Positions 16,357 through 25,756 of a stretch of 47,497 nucleotides of DNA are shown here, piece after piece. This DNA is from Sulfurospirillum sp. Lineage in GTDB: Bacteria; Campylobacterota; Campylobacteria; Campylobacterales; Sulfurospirillaceae. The notes below the pieces were generated by a model, which worked only from the letters and a program-made list of their open reading frames with translations, was not told the origin of the DNA and did no database searches. Location of the stretch: contig JADGDR010000014.1 of assembly GCA_016744795.1 (NCBI GenBank), positions 1 to 47,497 on the forward strand. Direction: 5' to 3'. The translations under genes and the position numbers were made by a program. How positions within the stretch are numbered: the first letter of the stretch is position 1; each line of letters opens with the position of its first letter.

Positions 16357-17853
16357 TTATCCTTTATTATGTTTTTTGTGTTGAGTAAAACCTCTATATA
16401 GTGCATAAGCACACAGCAATAAAATAACTAATGAAATAGGTCTAGTAACTAAGTGAATGAAAAAATCACTCACACTACCATGTGATAGAGATAAGGATCT
16501 AGCTAATTCACTCTCTGCCATAGTTCCTAAAACAAGACCTAAAATAAGCGGAGCACGTGGAACTTGAAAGAAATTCAAAACATATCCTAATATTCCAACA
16601 AAAAGCATAATTATAATGTCATCTGTAGAACCTCTAATTGAATAAGAACCAATTACTGCTAAACATAAAATAATTGGAGCTAATATTGAATATGGAATTA
16701 GTGTAATTTTAATAAAATATTTTGCAATAAGGAATCCAATTGGCACAAAAAGTAAATTGGATATAAAAAGACTCAAAATAAATCCATATGTAATGTCACT
16801 ATTTACAGTAAATAATTCAGCACCTGGTTTTAAACCATGAATCATAATTCCACCTAAAAATACTGCTGTTACTGGATTTCCTGGAATTCCTAAAGTTAAA
16901 AGTGGGATTAAAGTTCCTCCTGTCACGGCATTATTTGCAGTTTCAGATGCGACTATTCCATCAGGAGACCCTTTACCAAACTCTTCAGGTTTTTTAGAGT
17001 ATTTTTTTGCTGCATCATAAGCTATGAAACCTCCAATACTTGAACCAACACCTGGAATAATCCCTACAATAATTCCAATAATAGAAGAGCGTAATATATT
17101 CATTTTTTGTTGCAAAATTTCAGGAAAAAATTTGGCAAAATTATTTTGTTGTTTTATTTGGGTTTCATCTTTAATATTAGAATTTGTTGAAAGCATACTA
17201 ATTACTTCTGGAATTGAAAAAAGTCCAATAAGAGAAACAACTAAAGGTATCCCATCATAAAGTGATGGAATATCATTTGTAAATCTTGTAAATCCTGTTA
17301 AAGGATGAAAACCTATTGTACTTAATAATAAGCCCAAAGCACCAGAAATAAAGCCTTTTTCTATTGCACCAACGGACAATGAAGCAATAACAGTTACTCC
17401 AAATAGAGCTAGTAAAAAATACTCATAAGAGCCAAATTTTAAAGAAAACTCTGCAAGAGGTGGAGCTATTAACAATAGTGCAAAAACACTTGCTATTCCT
17501 CCTATGCAAGAAGCAAAAGTCGATAAAACTATGGCTCTATTTGACTCTCCTTTTTTTGACATCGGATTGCCATCAAGTGCGGTTGCAACAGAGGCAGGTG
17601 TTCCTGGAATATTTAATAAAATAGCACTAATTGAACCACTATAGGTAGATGCTACATAAATACCCCCAAGCATTGCCAAACCAATATGTGGTGGCAGGTT
17701 AAATGTTAAAGGAATCAATAATGCAATAGCCATAGTACTTGTAAGCCCTGGCAGTATTCCAACAATTACACCTCCAATTACGCCAGCTGCTATTGAAAAC
17801 AGCATCATTCCATCAGCTAAGGTATACAAACCTGTTAATATATTTTCAAACAT
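16357..17853 (-). CDS. tctA: Tripartite tricarboxylate transporter, large membrane subunit TctA
   Basis: A 498-residue integral membrane protein with about a dozen hydrophobic segments. It has both copies of the TctA glycine/proline signature (IVGILPGLTSTMAIALLIP near the N-terminus and GIIPGVGSSIGGFIAYDAAKK in the middle). It is the main permease of a secondary transporter that uses a periplasmic binding protein. The ATG at 17853 lies 6 nt after AAAGG, whereas the TTG two codons upstream abuts it. Order is tctC-tctB-tctA, then the lyase-like gene, all on the minus strand. Confidence 0.92.
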   Translation of the reverse strand: MFENILTGLYTLADGMMLFSIAAGVIGGVIVGILPGLTSTMAIALLIPLTFNLPPHIGLAMLGGIYVASTYSGSISAILLNIPGTPASVATALDGNPMSKKGESNRAIVLSTFASCIGGIASVFALLLIAPPLAEFSLKFGSYEYFLLALFGVTVIASLSVGAIEKGFISGALGLLLSTIGFHPLTGFTRFTNDIPSLYDGIPLVVSLIGLFSIPEVISMLSTNSNIKDETQIKQQNNFAKFFPEILQQKMNILRSSIIGIIVGIIPGVGSSIGGFIAYDAAKKYSKKPEEFGKGSPDGIVASETANNAVTGGTLIPLLTLGIPGNPVTAVFLGGIMIHGLKPGAELFTVNSDITYGFILSLFISNLLFVPIGFLIAKYFIKITLIPYSILAPIILCLAVIGSYSIRGSTDDIIIMLFVGILGYVLNFFQVPRAPLILGLVLGTMAESELARSLSLSHGSVSDFFIHLVTRPISLVILLLCAYALYRGFTQHKKHNKG

Positions 17854-17877
17854 ATTCAACCTTTATGTAGTAATGAT

Positions 17878-18318
17878 TTATGGTGTACTAATCCCTAAAA
17901 AATAAAAAAATATCAAATATAAAGCGGCATAGAAACCAACACTAATTACTATATTTAATATCAGATTTCTAAAACCTAAGATATACATCATTGCGGACAA
18001 AAATACTATAGTCGAGATACTATAATCTATATTTTTTAAAGCAATAATATATAAAATTAGTGATATGAATATCAAACCACCTACTTTAAATGTTTTTATT
18101 TGCTCAATTTTATCAATATCATATGTATCCTTATTTTCTTTAGAAATGGAAGATCTAACAAATAATATGACACCCATTATCAATAAAAAAAAAGTTATAA
18201 AACGTGGAAAATATGAAGATTCTATAGGATAAGAGAACAAAACAAAACCAACTAATATTGAAAAACATATTATAGTGATAGAAAACAATTTATCTCTTTG
18301 TCTACTATTTATATACAT
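17878..18318 (-). CDS. tctB: Tripartite tricarboxylate transporter, small membrane subunit TctB
   Basis: A 146-residue protein with four predicted membrane helices, the TctB arrangement. The sequence is poorly conserved in this family, so the call rests on length, topology and its place between tctC and tctA. AAGGAG precedes the ATG. It probably stabilises TctA. Confidence 0.85.
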   Translation of the reverse strand: MYINSRQRDKLFSITIICFSILVGFVLFSYPIESSYFPRFITFFLLIMGVILFVRSSISKENKDTYDIDKIEQIKTFKVGGLIFISLILYIIALKNIDYSISTIVFLSAMMYILGFRNLILNIVISVGFYAALYLIFFYFLGISTP

Positions 18319-18347
18319 GGATACTCCTTGAGTTTATTTCACCTATT

Positions 18348-19298
18348 TTATTTTAAAAGATGCATATACCTTTTAATCTCTTTTTGAGTCTTTTTCAAGT
18401 AAGTATCAAATTCTATTGAATTCATATATTGAAGTGGTAAATTTGTTTTTTTTGCATACAGTAAGAACTCTTTATCTTTCATCATATTCCCAAATGCATT
18501 TTCTAAAAATTTCTTTTGTGTAGCAGAAATGTTTTTAGGGGCAGCAATTCCTCTTAAAGCAGCACCAATACTTGGAACATTAACTCCTGAGGCTTGTGAA
18601 ATAGTAGGAACCCCTGGCAAATATTCATAGGGTTTATCAGCAAAAACAGCCAATACTCGTAATCTTCCGTTATTCACATGATTTGAAGCAGATGTTGCAG
18701 AAGGAACTGAAGCATCTATTTGTCCACCTAAAGTTGCAGTAATGGAAGGACCTGAACCATTGTAAGGTACAAAATTTGTTTTAAAACCAATTTTATCTTG
18801 TGCTATTAATAATTGAAGTTGATTATTAGATTGTGGTCCATCACCACCTATATTGAGGGTACGCTTTTTAGCGGCTTCTAAAAAATCAGCAAAAGTTTTA
18901 AAAGGGCTGTCAGCTTTTACTGCTAACACAACAGGATCTAATTGAATATTTGCAATAGTTTCAAAATCTGATATATTATATTTCACATTTTTCCTTAATT
19001 CTTTTACTAAAAAGATAGATGGAATATTTATAAAACCAATTGTATATCCATCGTTATTTGCAGTTGATAAAGAAGTAAAACCAATTTGTCCACCAGCACC
19101 TGGTTTATTTTTAATAACAAGTCTTTGTTTTAAGTACGGTTTTACATATTTTGAAACAACTCTAGCAGCTGTATCTGTTCCTCCACCTGGTGAATATGCA
19201 ACAATCATTGAAACTGGTTTAGCAGGGTAATCTTTAGCTATTGCAAAAGTACCTAACACTGATATACACAAAAACACTGATAAAAAACTCTTTTTCAT
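18348..19298 (-). CDS. tctC: Tripartite tricarboxylate transporter binding protein TctC (Bug family)
   Basis: A 316-residue periplasmic receptor. The signal peptide MKKSFLSVFLCISVLGTFA is followed by the Bug-family start YPAKPVSMIVAYSPGGGTDT, where the glycine-rich loop binds the ligand carboxylate. The start at 19298 fits the signal peptide and follows AAAGGG; upstream extension is spurious. Ligands of this family are carboxylates (citrate, tartrate, aromatic acids, uronates), and the one here is unknown. It is first in a four-gene operon whose promoter lies in the 19299-19530 region, shared divergently with the NFACT gene. No TACATGTA palindrome occurs anywhere in this operon. Confidence 0.93.
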   Translation of the reverse strand: MKKSFLSVFLCISVLGTFAIAKDYPAKPVSMIVAYSPGGGTDTAARVVSKYVKPYLKQRLVIKNKPGAGGQIGFTSLSTANNDGYTIGFINIPSIFLVKELRKNVKYNISDFETIANIQLDPVVLAVKADSPFKTFADFLEAAKKRTLNIGGDGPQSNNQLQLLIAQDKIGFKTNFVPYNGSGPSITATLGGQIDASVPSATSASNHVNNGRLRVLAVFADKPYEYLPGVPTISQASGVNVPSIGAALRGIAAPKNISATQKKFLENAFGNMMKDKEFLLYAKKTNLPLQYMNSIEFDTYLKKTQKEIKRYMHLLK

Positions 19299-19518
19299 AT
19301 TTTTCCCTTTTAAATAGAATAAAACATTTATTTGCGATATTAAAACCTCATGAACTACAAGAGATGATATTACGCACAGCTTCAACTTAAAACTCAAAAT
19401 TATAATAATTATATAAGTTTTTAAATAAATATTAATATAAATATTACATTAGTAAAATCATATAATATATTATTAAGTTATAATTATGAATATGAATATT
19501 ATTAAATTTTCTTTTAGA

Positions 19519-19524
19519 TATAAT
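19519..19524 (+). promoter_or_regulatory. -10 box immediately before the NFACT start
   Basis: TATAAT ends 6 nt before the ATG at 19531, placing the transcription start at or next to the A of ATG. Another TATAAT at 19479-19484 lies too close to an alternative upstream ATG (19486) to serve it. Confidence 0.5.
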
Positions 19525-19530
19525 TCTATT

Positions 19531-20859
19531 ATGAAAAGAAATGAATTAATAGAAGTAAGCAAATACTTACAAAAATACAAATCAATATCTACTATAGGCA
19601 GAGTTGAAGATAACATCATAAAGATAGTTTTTGATAAAGGAGAAATTCTTTTTTTTGATATGAAAAGAGGAGATTCTCATATATTTATAAAAGAGCATTT
19701 CAAGCGAGCAAAACTATACAACGCTCCTTTTGATGTCATACTTCATAAACGTTTTGGAAGAAGCCATATAGACTCTTTTGAAGTGGTAGAAGGTAATAGA
19801 ATTTTACGTTTACATGTAAGTGCTAATTCAAGCTACAAAGCACAAAGTAGTATATTGCAGTTTGAGTTTACGGGGCGTAATACAAATGTTATTATTTTAG
19901 ATGAAGAAGAGATAGTTTTAGAGGCTCTTAGACATATAGATTCTAGTGTTTCTTATCGTTCTATTAAAGTGGGCGAAGAACTAGAAGTTTTACCTATAAA
20001 AGAGTTTTCGGAGAAACCTTCAAACGTTGGTGAAGACATACAAGAGTATTTTAAAAATGAGTATCTTAAACGTTCTATTGTAAGATTAAATCAAATCAAA
20101 AATCAAAAACTTATAGGGCTGCAAAAAAAGATAGATAAACTTCAAAAACTTTTAGATAAGTTAGATGATGAAGATAAACTACTTAAAAAAAGTGATAAAC
20201 TAAACTTTTGGGGAACATTGGTTTTAAGCAATATTAATAAGGTAAAAGCTTATGAAAAGGTTATAAAATTAGATGATTTTGAAGGTAATGTAGTAGAAAT
20301 AATTTTACCAAAAGAGGCAAGAAGTCCTAGTGAAGCTGGAAATATTCTTTTTGAAAGTTCTAAAAAGTTAAAGAGAAAAGCCAAGTCACTCTACAAAGAG
20401 AGAGAAAATTTAGAAGGAAAGATAGAGTTTTTCAAAAAAATGCAAAGAGCAGTTGAAAGATGTGAAGATGAAACAGAGATAAATATACTTTTACCTCGTC
20501 AAAAAAAGACAAAAAAAGGGAAAAAAGAGCATAAATCTTATGAGAGTTTTTTCATAGAAGGTTTCAAAGTCATGCTTGGCAAAAATGAAAAAGGTAACAT
20601 AGAGTTACTAAAAGAGGCAAAAAAACGAGATATTTGGTTTCACATAAAAGATACTCCTTCAAGTCATGTCATAATAAGAACAGATAAAGTAAGTATTCCT
20701 CAGAGTGTACTAGATTTTGCGGCAAAAATATGCGTAGAATTTAGTGTTACTAAAAAAGGTACTTATTTGGTCGATTATACTCAAAGAAGGAATGTAAAAG
20801 TACACAATGGAGCAAATGTAACTTACGTGGAGTATAAGACTCTACATTTTGAGGAGTAA
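19531..20859 (+). CDS. NFACT-family ribosome quality-control protein (RqcH/FbpA-like)
   Basis: A 442-residue protein. It has an NFACT-N like region (about 1-160), a long charged coiled coil (about 170-330) and a C-terminal NFACT-R (DUF814) domain with RDIWFHIKDTPSSHVIIRT. RqcH proteins bind peptidyl-tRNA on split 60S-like/50S subunits and add alanine tails to stalled chains. The older name is fibronectin-binding protein. The start at 19531 gives the usual family N-terminus and sits 6 nt after TATAAT with no Shine-Dalgarno. It opens a codirectional run with a small gene, cdsA and dxr, the same order as Cj1349c-Cj1346c of C. jejuni, as I recall it. Confidence 0.85.
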   Translation: MKRNELIEVSKYLQKYKSISTIGRVEDNIIKIVFDKGEILFFDMKRGDSHIFIKEHFKRAKLYNAPFDVILHKRFGRSHIDSFEVVEGNRILRLHVSANSSYKAQSSILQFEFTGRNTNVIILDEEEIVLEALRHIDSSVSYRSIKVGEELEVLPIKEFSEKPSNVGEDIQEYFKNEYLKRSIVRLNQIKNQKLIGLQKKIDKLQKLLDKLDDEDKLLKKSDKLNFWGTLVLSNINKVKAYEKVIKLDDFEGNVVEIILPKEARSPSEAGNILFESSKKLKRKAKSLYKERENLEGKIEFFKKMQRAVERCEDETEINILLPRQKKTKKGKKEHKSYESFFIEGFKVMLGKNEKGNIELLKEAKKRDIWFHIKDTPSSHVIIRTDKVSIPQSVLDFAAKICVEFSVTKKGTYLVDYTQRRNVKVHNGANVTYVEYKTLHFEE

Positions 20860-20861
20860 AT

Positions 20862-21194
20862 ATGGCTGGTATTGGTCCTGTAGGAAGTATGATATACACA
20901 AACCAAAACATGCAAGCAGCAGCAACAAAGCAGACAAGTCAACAAAACAGAGTTGATATGCAAAACTTGATTGCAAGTGCTTCTGCAAATGAACAAGGTA
21001 AAGAAGTGCGTCAAATTCGACCTACAGAAGAGACTCATAAAATAGATCCAGAAAAAGAGCACCAAAAAGAGAAGAGTGAACAAGAGAGTGGTGCCAAAGA
21101 AGAAGAGACTACTCGTGATACTAAACATAAACAGCTTAAAGAGAGTGAGCAAGACGAAACACCCCCAACTACAATATTGGATATAACTGTATAA
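20862..21194 (+). CDS. Small charged hypothetical protein
   Basis: A 110-residue protein of low complexity. The N-terminal 45 residues are Gln/Ala/Asn-rich. The rest is a Glu/Lys/Gln-rich stretch, probably disordered or coiled, ending TTILDITV. It starts 2 nt after the NFACT stop with GAGGAG before the ATG, so it is certainly translated with it. Its position between NFACT and cdsA is conserved in related genomes as far as I recall. Function unknown. Confidence 0.75.
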   Translation: MAGIGPVGSMIYTNQNMQAAATKQTSQQNRVDMQNLIASASANEQGKEVRQIRPTEETHKIDPEKEHQKEKSEQESGAKEEETTRDTKHKQLKESEQDETPPTTILDITV

Positions 21195-21248
21195 GCAAAA
21201 ACTCACGAAGTATTGGATAAACTAAAGAAAAAATTCAAGGCTATACTT

Positions 21249-22013
21249 ATGGACATAAAAGAAATATATAATGCCAACAAAGAGAGGGTATTAACTGGTT
21301 TAGCACTTTTAGGTGTTGCAGGGCTGATGGCGTCTATGGACAGCTTGTTTATAACATGGGCAATACTAGGTATTGCTTATATGGCGGCTTTTCATGAAGC
21401 TATGAAACTTTTTGGTGTTGTAGATAACAAACTATATGTATATGCACTTCTTTTATGGGTTTCAGTTGCTTTTTATCCTTACCCTATAGGTGCTATTTTT
21501 ATTGTTTTGATTATATTGACTTCTATTATGGCACACAAGAAGAAGGTTGATTATAGAGTTTTAGCTCCATTTTTTTACCCTACTATTTCTATGCTTTTTC
21601 TTTTTACCTTGTATAAAGATTTTGGTATGAGTGTGCTTGTATGGTTAGTTGTAGTAGTGGCTTCAACAGATACAGCTGCCTATTTTGTGGGTAAAAGTGT
21701 GGGTAAAACTTCTTTTTCTCCAACGAGTCCCAATAAAACTTGGGAAGGGGTAATTGGAGGTATTGTAATAGCTACGATAGCAGGAACTTTTGTAGGACTT
21801 CTTTACTATCCTCTTTGGATAGCACTAGGAACATCTTTTCTAGTTTCATCTTTTTCTATATGGGGTGATTTGTTTGAGAGTTATCTAAAGCGTGAAGCAG
21901 GAGTAAAAGATAGTGGCTCTATACTTCCTGGTCATGGTGGTTTTTTAGATAGATTAGACGGTTATATGTTTGGTGTAGTTGTTATGGTATTTATCTTAAA
22001 AGGGGTAGTTTAA
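21249..22013 (+). CDS. cdsA: Phosphatidate cytidylyltransferase CdsA
   Basis: A 254-residue inner-membrane enzyme with about seven helices. The C-terminal family signature is complete: SYLKREAGVKDSGSILPG followed by HGGFLDRLD. It makes CDP-diacylglycerol for phospholipid synthesis. Two starts are possible, ATG at 21249 (AAGG upstream, typical family N-terminus) or TTG at 21213; I prefer the ATG. Its TAA is followed directly, in the same frame, by the TTG of dxr. Confidence 0.93.
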   Translation: MDIKEIYNANKERVLTGLALLGVAGLMASMDSLFITWAILGIAYMAAFHEAMKLFGVVDNKLYVYALLLWVSVAFYPYPIGAIFIVLIILTSIMAHKKKVDYRVLAPFFYPTISMLFLFTLYKDFGMSVLVWLVVVVASTDTAAYFVGKSVGKTSFSPTSPNKTWEGVIGGIVIATIAGTFVGLLYYPLWIALGTSFLVSSFSIWGDLFESYLKREAGVKDSGSILPGHGGFLDRLDGYMFGVVVMVFILKGVV

Positions 22014-23081
22014 TTGATACTTCTTGGATCAACTGGTTCTATTGGAGTAAATACACTCAAAATTGCAGATAAGTTTTCTTTACATGTAGAGACTCTTGTT
22101 GCAGGAACAAATATTGAGCTTTTAAATACTCAAATAGAAAAATATAACCCAATTTACGTGTGTGTAGCAAGCAAAGAGTTGGCTTTACATGTAAAGCATA
22201 AAAATGTTTTTTATGGTGAGGCTGGGATATTAGAAGTGATAGAACTTTCAAAATCAAATTTGGTTGTTAATGCTCTTGTTGGATTTACAGGACTTGCTCC
22301 TACTATTAAAACACTTGAGTTGGGTAAAAAACTTGCTTTAGCAAATAAAGAGTCTTTAGTAGTTGCTGGAAATCTATTGGATTGTTCTAAAATAACTCCT
22401 ATCGATAGTGAACATTTTGGTCTTTGGTATCTTCAAAGTGGACGTGAGATATCTAAAATGACTATTATGGCAAGTGGAGGAGCTTTTCGCAATACTCCAT
22501 TAAATGAACTTGCACTTCAAACTCCTGAGCAAGCTTTAAAACATCCAAATTGGTCTATGGGCAAAAAAATAACTATTGACAGTGCAACGATGACAAATAA
22601 ACTTTTTGAACTTCTTGAAGCAAAATGGCTTTTTAATATAGACAATTTAGATGCCATCATGGAAACAGGTTCAGTTATTCACGCGATGATAGATTTTAAA
22701 GATGGAAGTTCTACTGCTCAATTAGCAAATGCTGATATGCAGTTGCCTATTGCATATGCACTTCTTGGAAAAGTAGATACTCCTATAGTAAAACCAATAG
22801 ATTTATGTAAAATTGGTTCTTTAGAGTTTAGAGAGTTAACAAGTGAAAGATACCCAATTTGGGAGATAAAAGCTGATTTACTTCAAAACCCACAACGTGG
22901 AGTTGTCGTAAATGCAGCTAATGAGATAGCAATTGATAAGTTTTTTAAAAATGAACTCAACATATTGGAATTAGCAGAATTTACAAAAAAAGCATATAGG
23001 CATTTTGAAGATGTAAATCCAAAAAGCTTAGCAGATATATTTGAGATAGATAAAGAGGTTAGAAAATATTGTAATGGTTAA
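22014..23081 (+). CDS. dxr: 1-deoxy-D-xylulose 5-phosphate reductoisomerase
   Basis: A 355-residue enzyme of the MEP isoprenoid pathway. The NADPH motif LLGSTGSIG is at the extreme N-terminus, with ALANKESLV, the metal site IDSEHFG, the flexible loop MASGGAF and HPNWSMGKKITIDSATMTNK. The start must be TTG at 22014, because the preceding in-frame codon is the cdsA stop and AGGGG lies upstream. The short length is usual for this phylum. Two TACATGTA palindromes (22081, 22186) are read here as LHV. Confidence 0.95.
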   Translation: MILLGSTGSIGVNTLKIADKFSLHVETLVAGTNIELLNTQIEKYNPIYVCVASKELALHVKHKNVFYGEAGILEVIELSKSNLVVNALVGFTGLAPTIKTLELGKKLALANKESLVVAGNLLDCSKITPIDSEHFGLWYLQSGREISKMTIMASGGAFRNTPLNELALQTPEQALKHPNWSMGKKITIDSATMTNKLFELLEAKWLFNIDNLDAIMETGSVIHAMIDFKDGSSTAQLANADMQLPIAYALLGKVDTPIVKPIDLCKIGSLEFRELTSERYPIWEIKADLLQNPQRGVVVNAANEIAIDKFFKNELNILELAEFTKKAYRHFEDVNPKSLADIFEIDKEVRKYCNG

Positions 23082-23099
23082 TATCATTAAGGAGGATAT

Positions 23100-24344
23100 G
23101 TGAGTACAGATTATAACTTTAGATTGAAAGATAGTATTGTTGGTTTACAATTTTTATTTGTTGCGTTTGGTGCGCTTGTTTTGGTTCCTATTTTAACGGG
23201 GCTTAACCCTAGTGTGGCTCTTTTTACGGCAGGTATAGGAACTCTTATATTTCAAATTGTCAATAGAAAAGCAATTCCGCCAATCTTTTTGGCATCTTCA
23301 TTTGCTTTTATAGCTCCTATCATTTATGGAGTACAGACTTGGGGAGTTGCTGGGACTATGAGTGGACTATTTGCAGCTGGTATCTTTTATGTGCTTCTTA
23401 GTTTGTTAGTTCGTGTTAGAGGAAGTGAATTTTTACATGATATACTACCAGCTGTTGTGGTTGGTCCTGTTATTATGACTATTGGTCTTATTCTTTCACC
23501 TGTTGCTGTTTTTATGGCTATGGGTAAAACAGGTGATGGTTCATTTGTTCTTGTAGATTTTCCAATAGCTATTACAATCTCACTTATTACATTAAGTGTT
23601 GTTCTTTTAACTACACTTTTAGGAAAGGGTATCTTTAGATTGTTACCAATTCTTTGTGGAATTATCGTAGGGTATATTATTTCACTTATGTTTGGAATTG
23701 TTAGTTTTGATGCAGTTAGTGCTGCTCCTTGGTTTGCTGTGCCAGCGTTCGTAGCACCTGCTTTTAACCTTGAGGCTATCCTTTATATTTTACCTATTGC
23801 TATTGCTCCTGCTGTTGAGCATATCGGAGATATGTTAGCAATATCAAATGTAACAAAAAAAGATTATCTTCAAAATCCTGGTCTTAAAAATACTCTTTTA
23901 GGTGATGGACTTGCAACAAGTGCCGCAGCCTTGTTTGGTGGACCACCAAATACTACTTATTCTGAAGTAACTGGAGCTGTTACTATTTCAAAAGCATTTA
24001 ATCCAGCAATTATGACTTGGGCAGCACTTTTTGCAATTGTTTTAGCTTTTGTCGGAAAACTTGGAGCTCTTTTAGGAACTATTCCTATTCCTGTTATGGG
24101 TGGAATTTTACTTCTTTTATTTGGTATCATAGCATCAATTGGTATGCAAACTCTGATTAAAGAAGAAGTTGATTTACAAGACCCACGTAATATGATTATA
24201 GTTTCTATCATTTTGGTTTTTGCTATAGGTGGTATGAGTTTTAACTTTGGAGGAGTTGCTTTTAGTGGCATTGGACTTGGTGCTATTGTTGGAATTTTAC
24301 TTAATTTGGTATTGCCAAAAACAAAACATTTGGATGGTTATTAA
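23100..24344 (+). CDS. uraA: Uracil/xanthine permease (NCS2 family)
   Basis: A 414-residue permease with the 14-helix NCS2 pattern. Substrate-binding glutamates are in AVEHIGDM and NTTYSEVTG, with the GGPPNTTYSE motif characteristic of uracil transporters. The start is GTG at 23100: AAGGAGG precedes it, and the overlapping ATG at 23098 is followed at once by TGA. It imports uracil or a related base by proton symport. It probably belongs to the transcript from dxr, 18 nt away. Confidence 0.9.
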   Translation: MSTDYNFRLKDSIVGLQFLFVAFGALVLVPILTGLNPSVALFTAGIGTLIFQIVNRKAIPPIFLASSFAFIAPIIYGVQTWGVAGTMSGLFAAGIFYVLLSLLVRVRGSEFLHDILPAVVVGPVIMTIGLILSPVAVFMAMGKTGDGSFVLVDFPIAITISLITLSVVLLTTLLGKGIFRLLPILCGIIVGYIISLMFGIVSFDAVSAAPWFAVPAFVAPAFNLEAILYILPIAIAPAVEHIGDMLAISNVTKKDYLQNPGLKNTLLGDGLATSAAALFGGPPNTTYSEVTGAVTISKAFNPAIMTWAALFAIVLAFVGKLGALLGTIPIPVMGGILLLLFGIIASIGMQTLIKEEVDLQDPRNMIIVSIILVFAIGGMSFNFGGVAFSGIGLGAIVGILLNLVLPKTKHLDGY

Positions 24345-24387
24345 TATATAGGACAGATAAAAATATCTTACAAAAAAGGTGGTATAG

Positions 24388-25716
24388 ATGGAAAATATAG
24401 AAAACTTAGTTTCGACACTTTCAGCTATTGTATGGGGTCCTCCTATGCTGATTTTGTTGGTTGGTACAGGGCTTTATTTAACAGTTATACTTAAAGGCAT
24501 GCAGTTTTGGGCATTACCTCATGCTTTAAAGTTGATTTTTCATAAAGAAGAAGATGGTGCTGGTGATATATCTCACTTTGCTGCTCTAATGACTGCTTTG
24601 GCTGCTACGGTTGGTATTGGTAATATTGTTGGCGTTGCTACTGCTATTACACTAGGTGGTCCTGGCGCAGTTTTTTGGATGTGGGTTACTGGAATTGTGG
24701 GTATGGCGACAAAATACTCAGAAGCAATTTTAGCGGTGAAATACCGTGAAGTTGGTGCAAATGGTATGAAGGGTGGACCAATGTACTATCTCCGTGATGG
24801 TGCAAAACTTCCAAAATTAGGTATGGCATTTGCTATATTTACTGCTCTCGCTGCCTTTGGTATCGGTAATATGACCCAATCTAATGCAGTTGCTACACTT
24901 TTAAACTCTCAAATGAATATACCAACTTGGGTATCAGGCACTATTATGTTAACTTTAACAGCAGTTGTTATCCTTGGCGGTATTAAATCTATTGGTAAGT
25001 ACACATCAAGATTGGTGCCTGTTATGATTGTTGCTTATGTTGTTTGTGCCGTAGTAATTTTAGTTATGAACGCAGATAAAATTGGTGGAGCTTTTGGGCT
25101 TATCTTTTATCATGCATTTAATCCAATTGCCGCTGGTGGTGGTTTTGCGGGAGCTACAATTGCCGCAGCTATTCGTTTTGGTGTTGCTCGTGGTGTTTTT
25201 TCCAATGAATCAGGGCTTGGTTCAGCTCCAATTGCTGCCGCTGCGGCAAAAACTAATATACCTGCTAAGCAAGCGTTAGTTAGTATGACACAGACTTTTA
25301 TAGATACTCTTGTAGTTTGTACTATGACAGCTCTTATAATCCTTATATCGCCATTTTGGCAAGAAGGTGGAAGTGCTGGTGTACTTACCATGAAAAGTTT
25401 CACATATCATTTAGGTAATGTAGGTGGATATGTTGTCATTACAGCAACTGTTCTTTTCGCATATTCAACTATTCTTGGTTGGAGTTATTATGGTGAAAAA
25501 GCATTTGAGTTTATCTTTGGTGAGAAATTTGTAAAACTGTATCGTGTTATATTTATTGCAGTAGTTATGGTTGGAGCCATGATGAAATTAGAATTCGTTT
25601 GGAACTTCTCAGACCTAGCAAATGGTTTGATGGCAATTCCTAACTTGTTAGCACTTCTGATTCTTTCAAAAGTTATTTCAAGCGAAACAAAAAAATATTT
25701 CAAAGAAATAAAATAA
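24388..25716 (+). CDS. Sodium:alanine/glycine symporter (AGCS family)
   Basis: A 442-residue sodium-coupled amino-acid symporter with about 11 helices. The family signature GPGAVFWMWVTGIVGMATKY and the ARGVFSNESGLGSAPIAAA motif in the middle are clear. It takes up alanine or glycine. It lies 43 nt downstream of uraA and ends at a strong terminator, so it closes the NFACT-to-symporter run. Confidence 0.93.
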   Translation: MENIENLVSTLSAIVWGPPMLILLVGTGLYLTVILKGMQFWALPHALKLIFHKEEDGAGDISHFAALMTALAATVGIGNIVGVATAITLGGPGAVFWMWVTGIVGMATKYSEAILAVKYREVGANGMKGGPMYYLRDGAKLPKLGMAFAIFTALAAFGIGNMTQSNAVATLLNSQMNIPTWVSGTIMLTLTAVVILGGIKSIGKYTSRLVPVMIVAYVVCAVVILVMNADKIGGAFGLIFYHAFNPIAAGGGFAGATIAAAIRFGVARGVFSNESGLGSAPIAAAAAKTNIPAKQALVSMTQTFIDTLVVCTMTALIILISPFWQEGGSAGVLTMKSFTYHLGNVGGYVVITATVLFAYSTILGWSYYGEKAFEFIFGEKFVKLYRVIFIAVVMVGAMMKLEFVWNFSDLANGLMAIPNLLALLILSKVISSETKKYFKEIK

Positions 25717-25721
25717 ATTTT

Positions 25722-25750
25722 AGGGGAAGGTTTAGTCTTCCCCTCTTTTT
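25722..25750 (+). terminator. Rho-independent terminator after the alanine symporter
   Basis: AGGGGAAG (25722-25729) pairs with CTTCCCCT (25737-25744) around a 7-nt loop, followed by CTTTTT. Confidence 0.85.
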
Positions 25751-25756
25751 AGTAAA

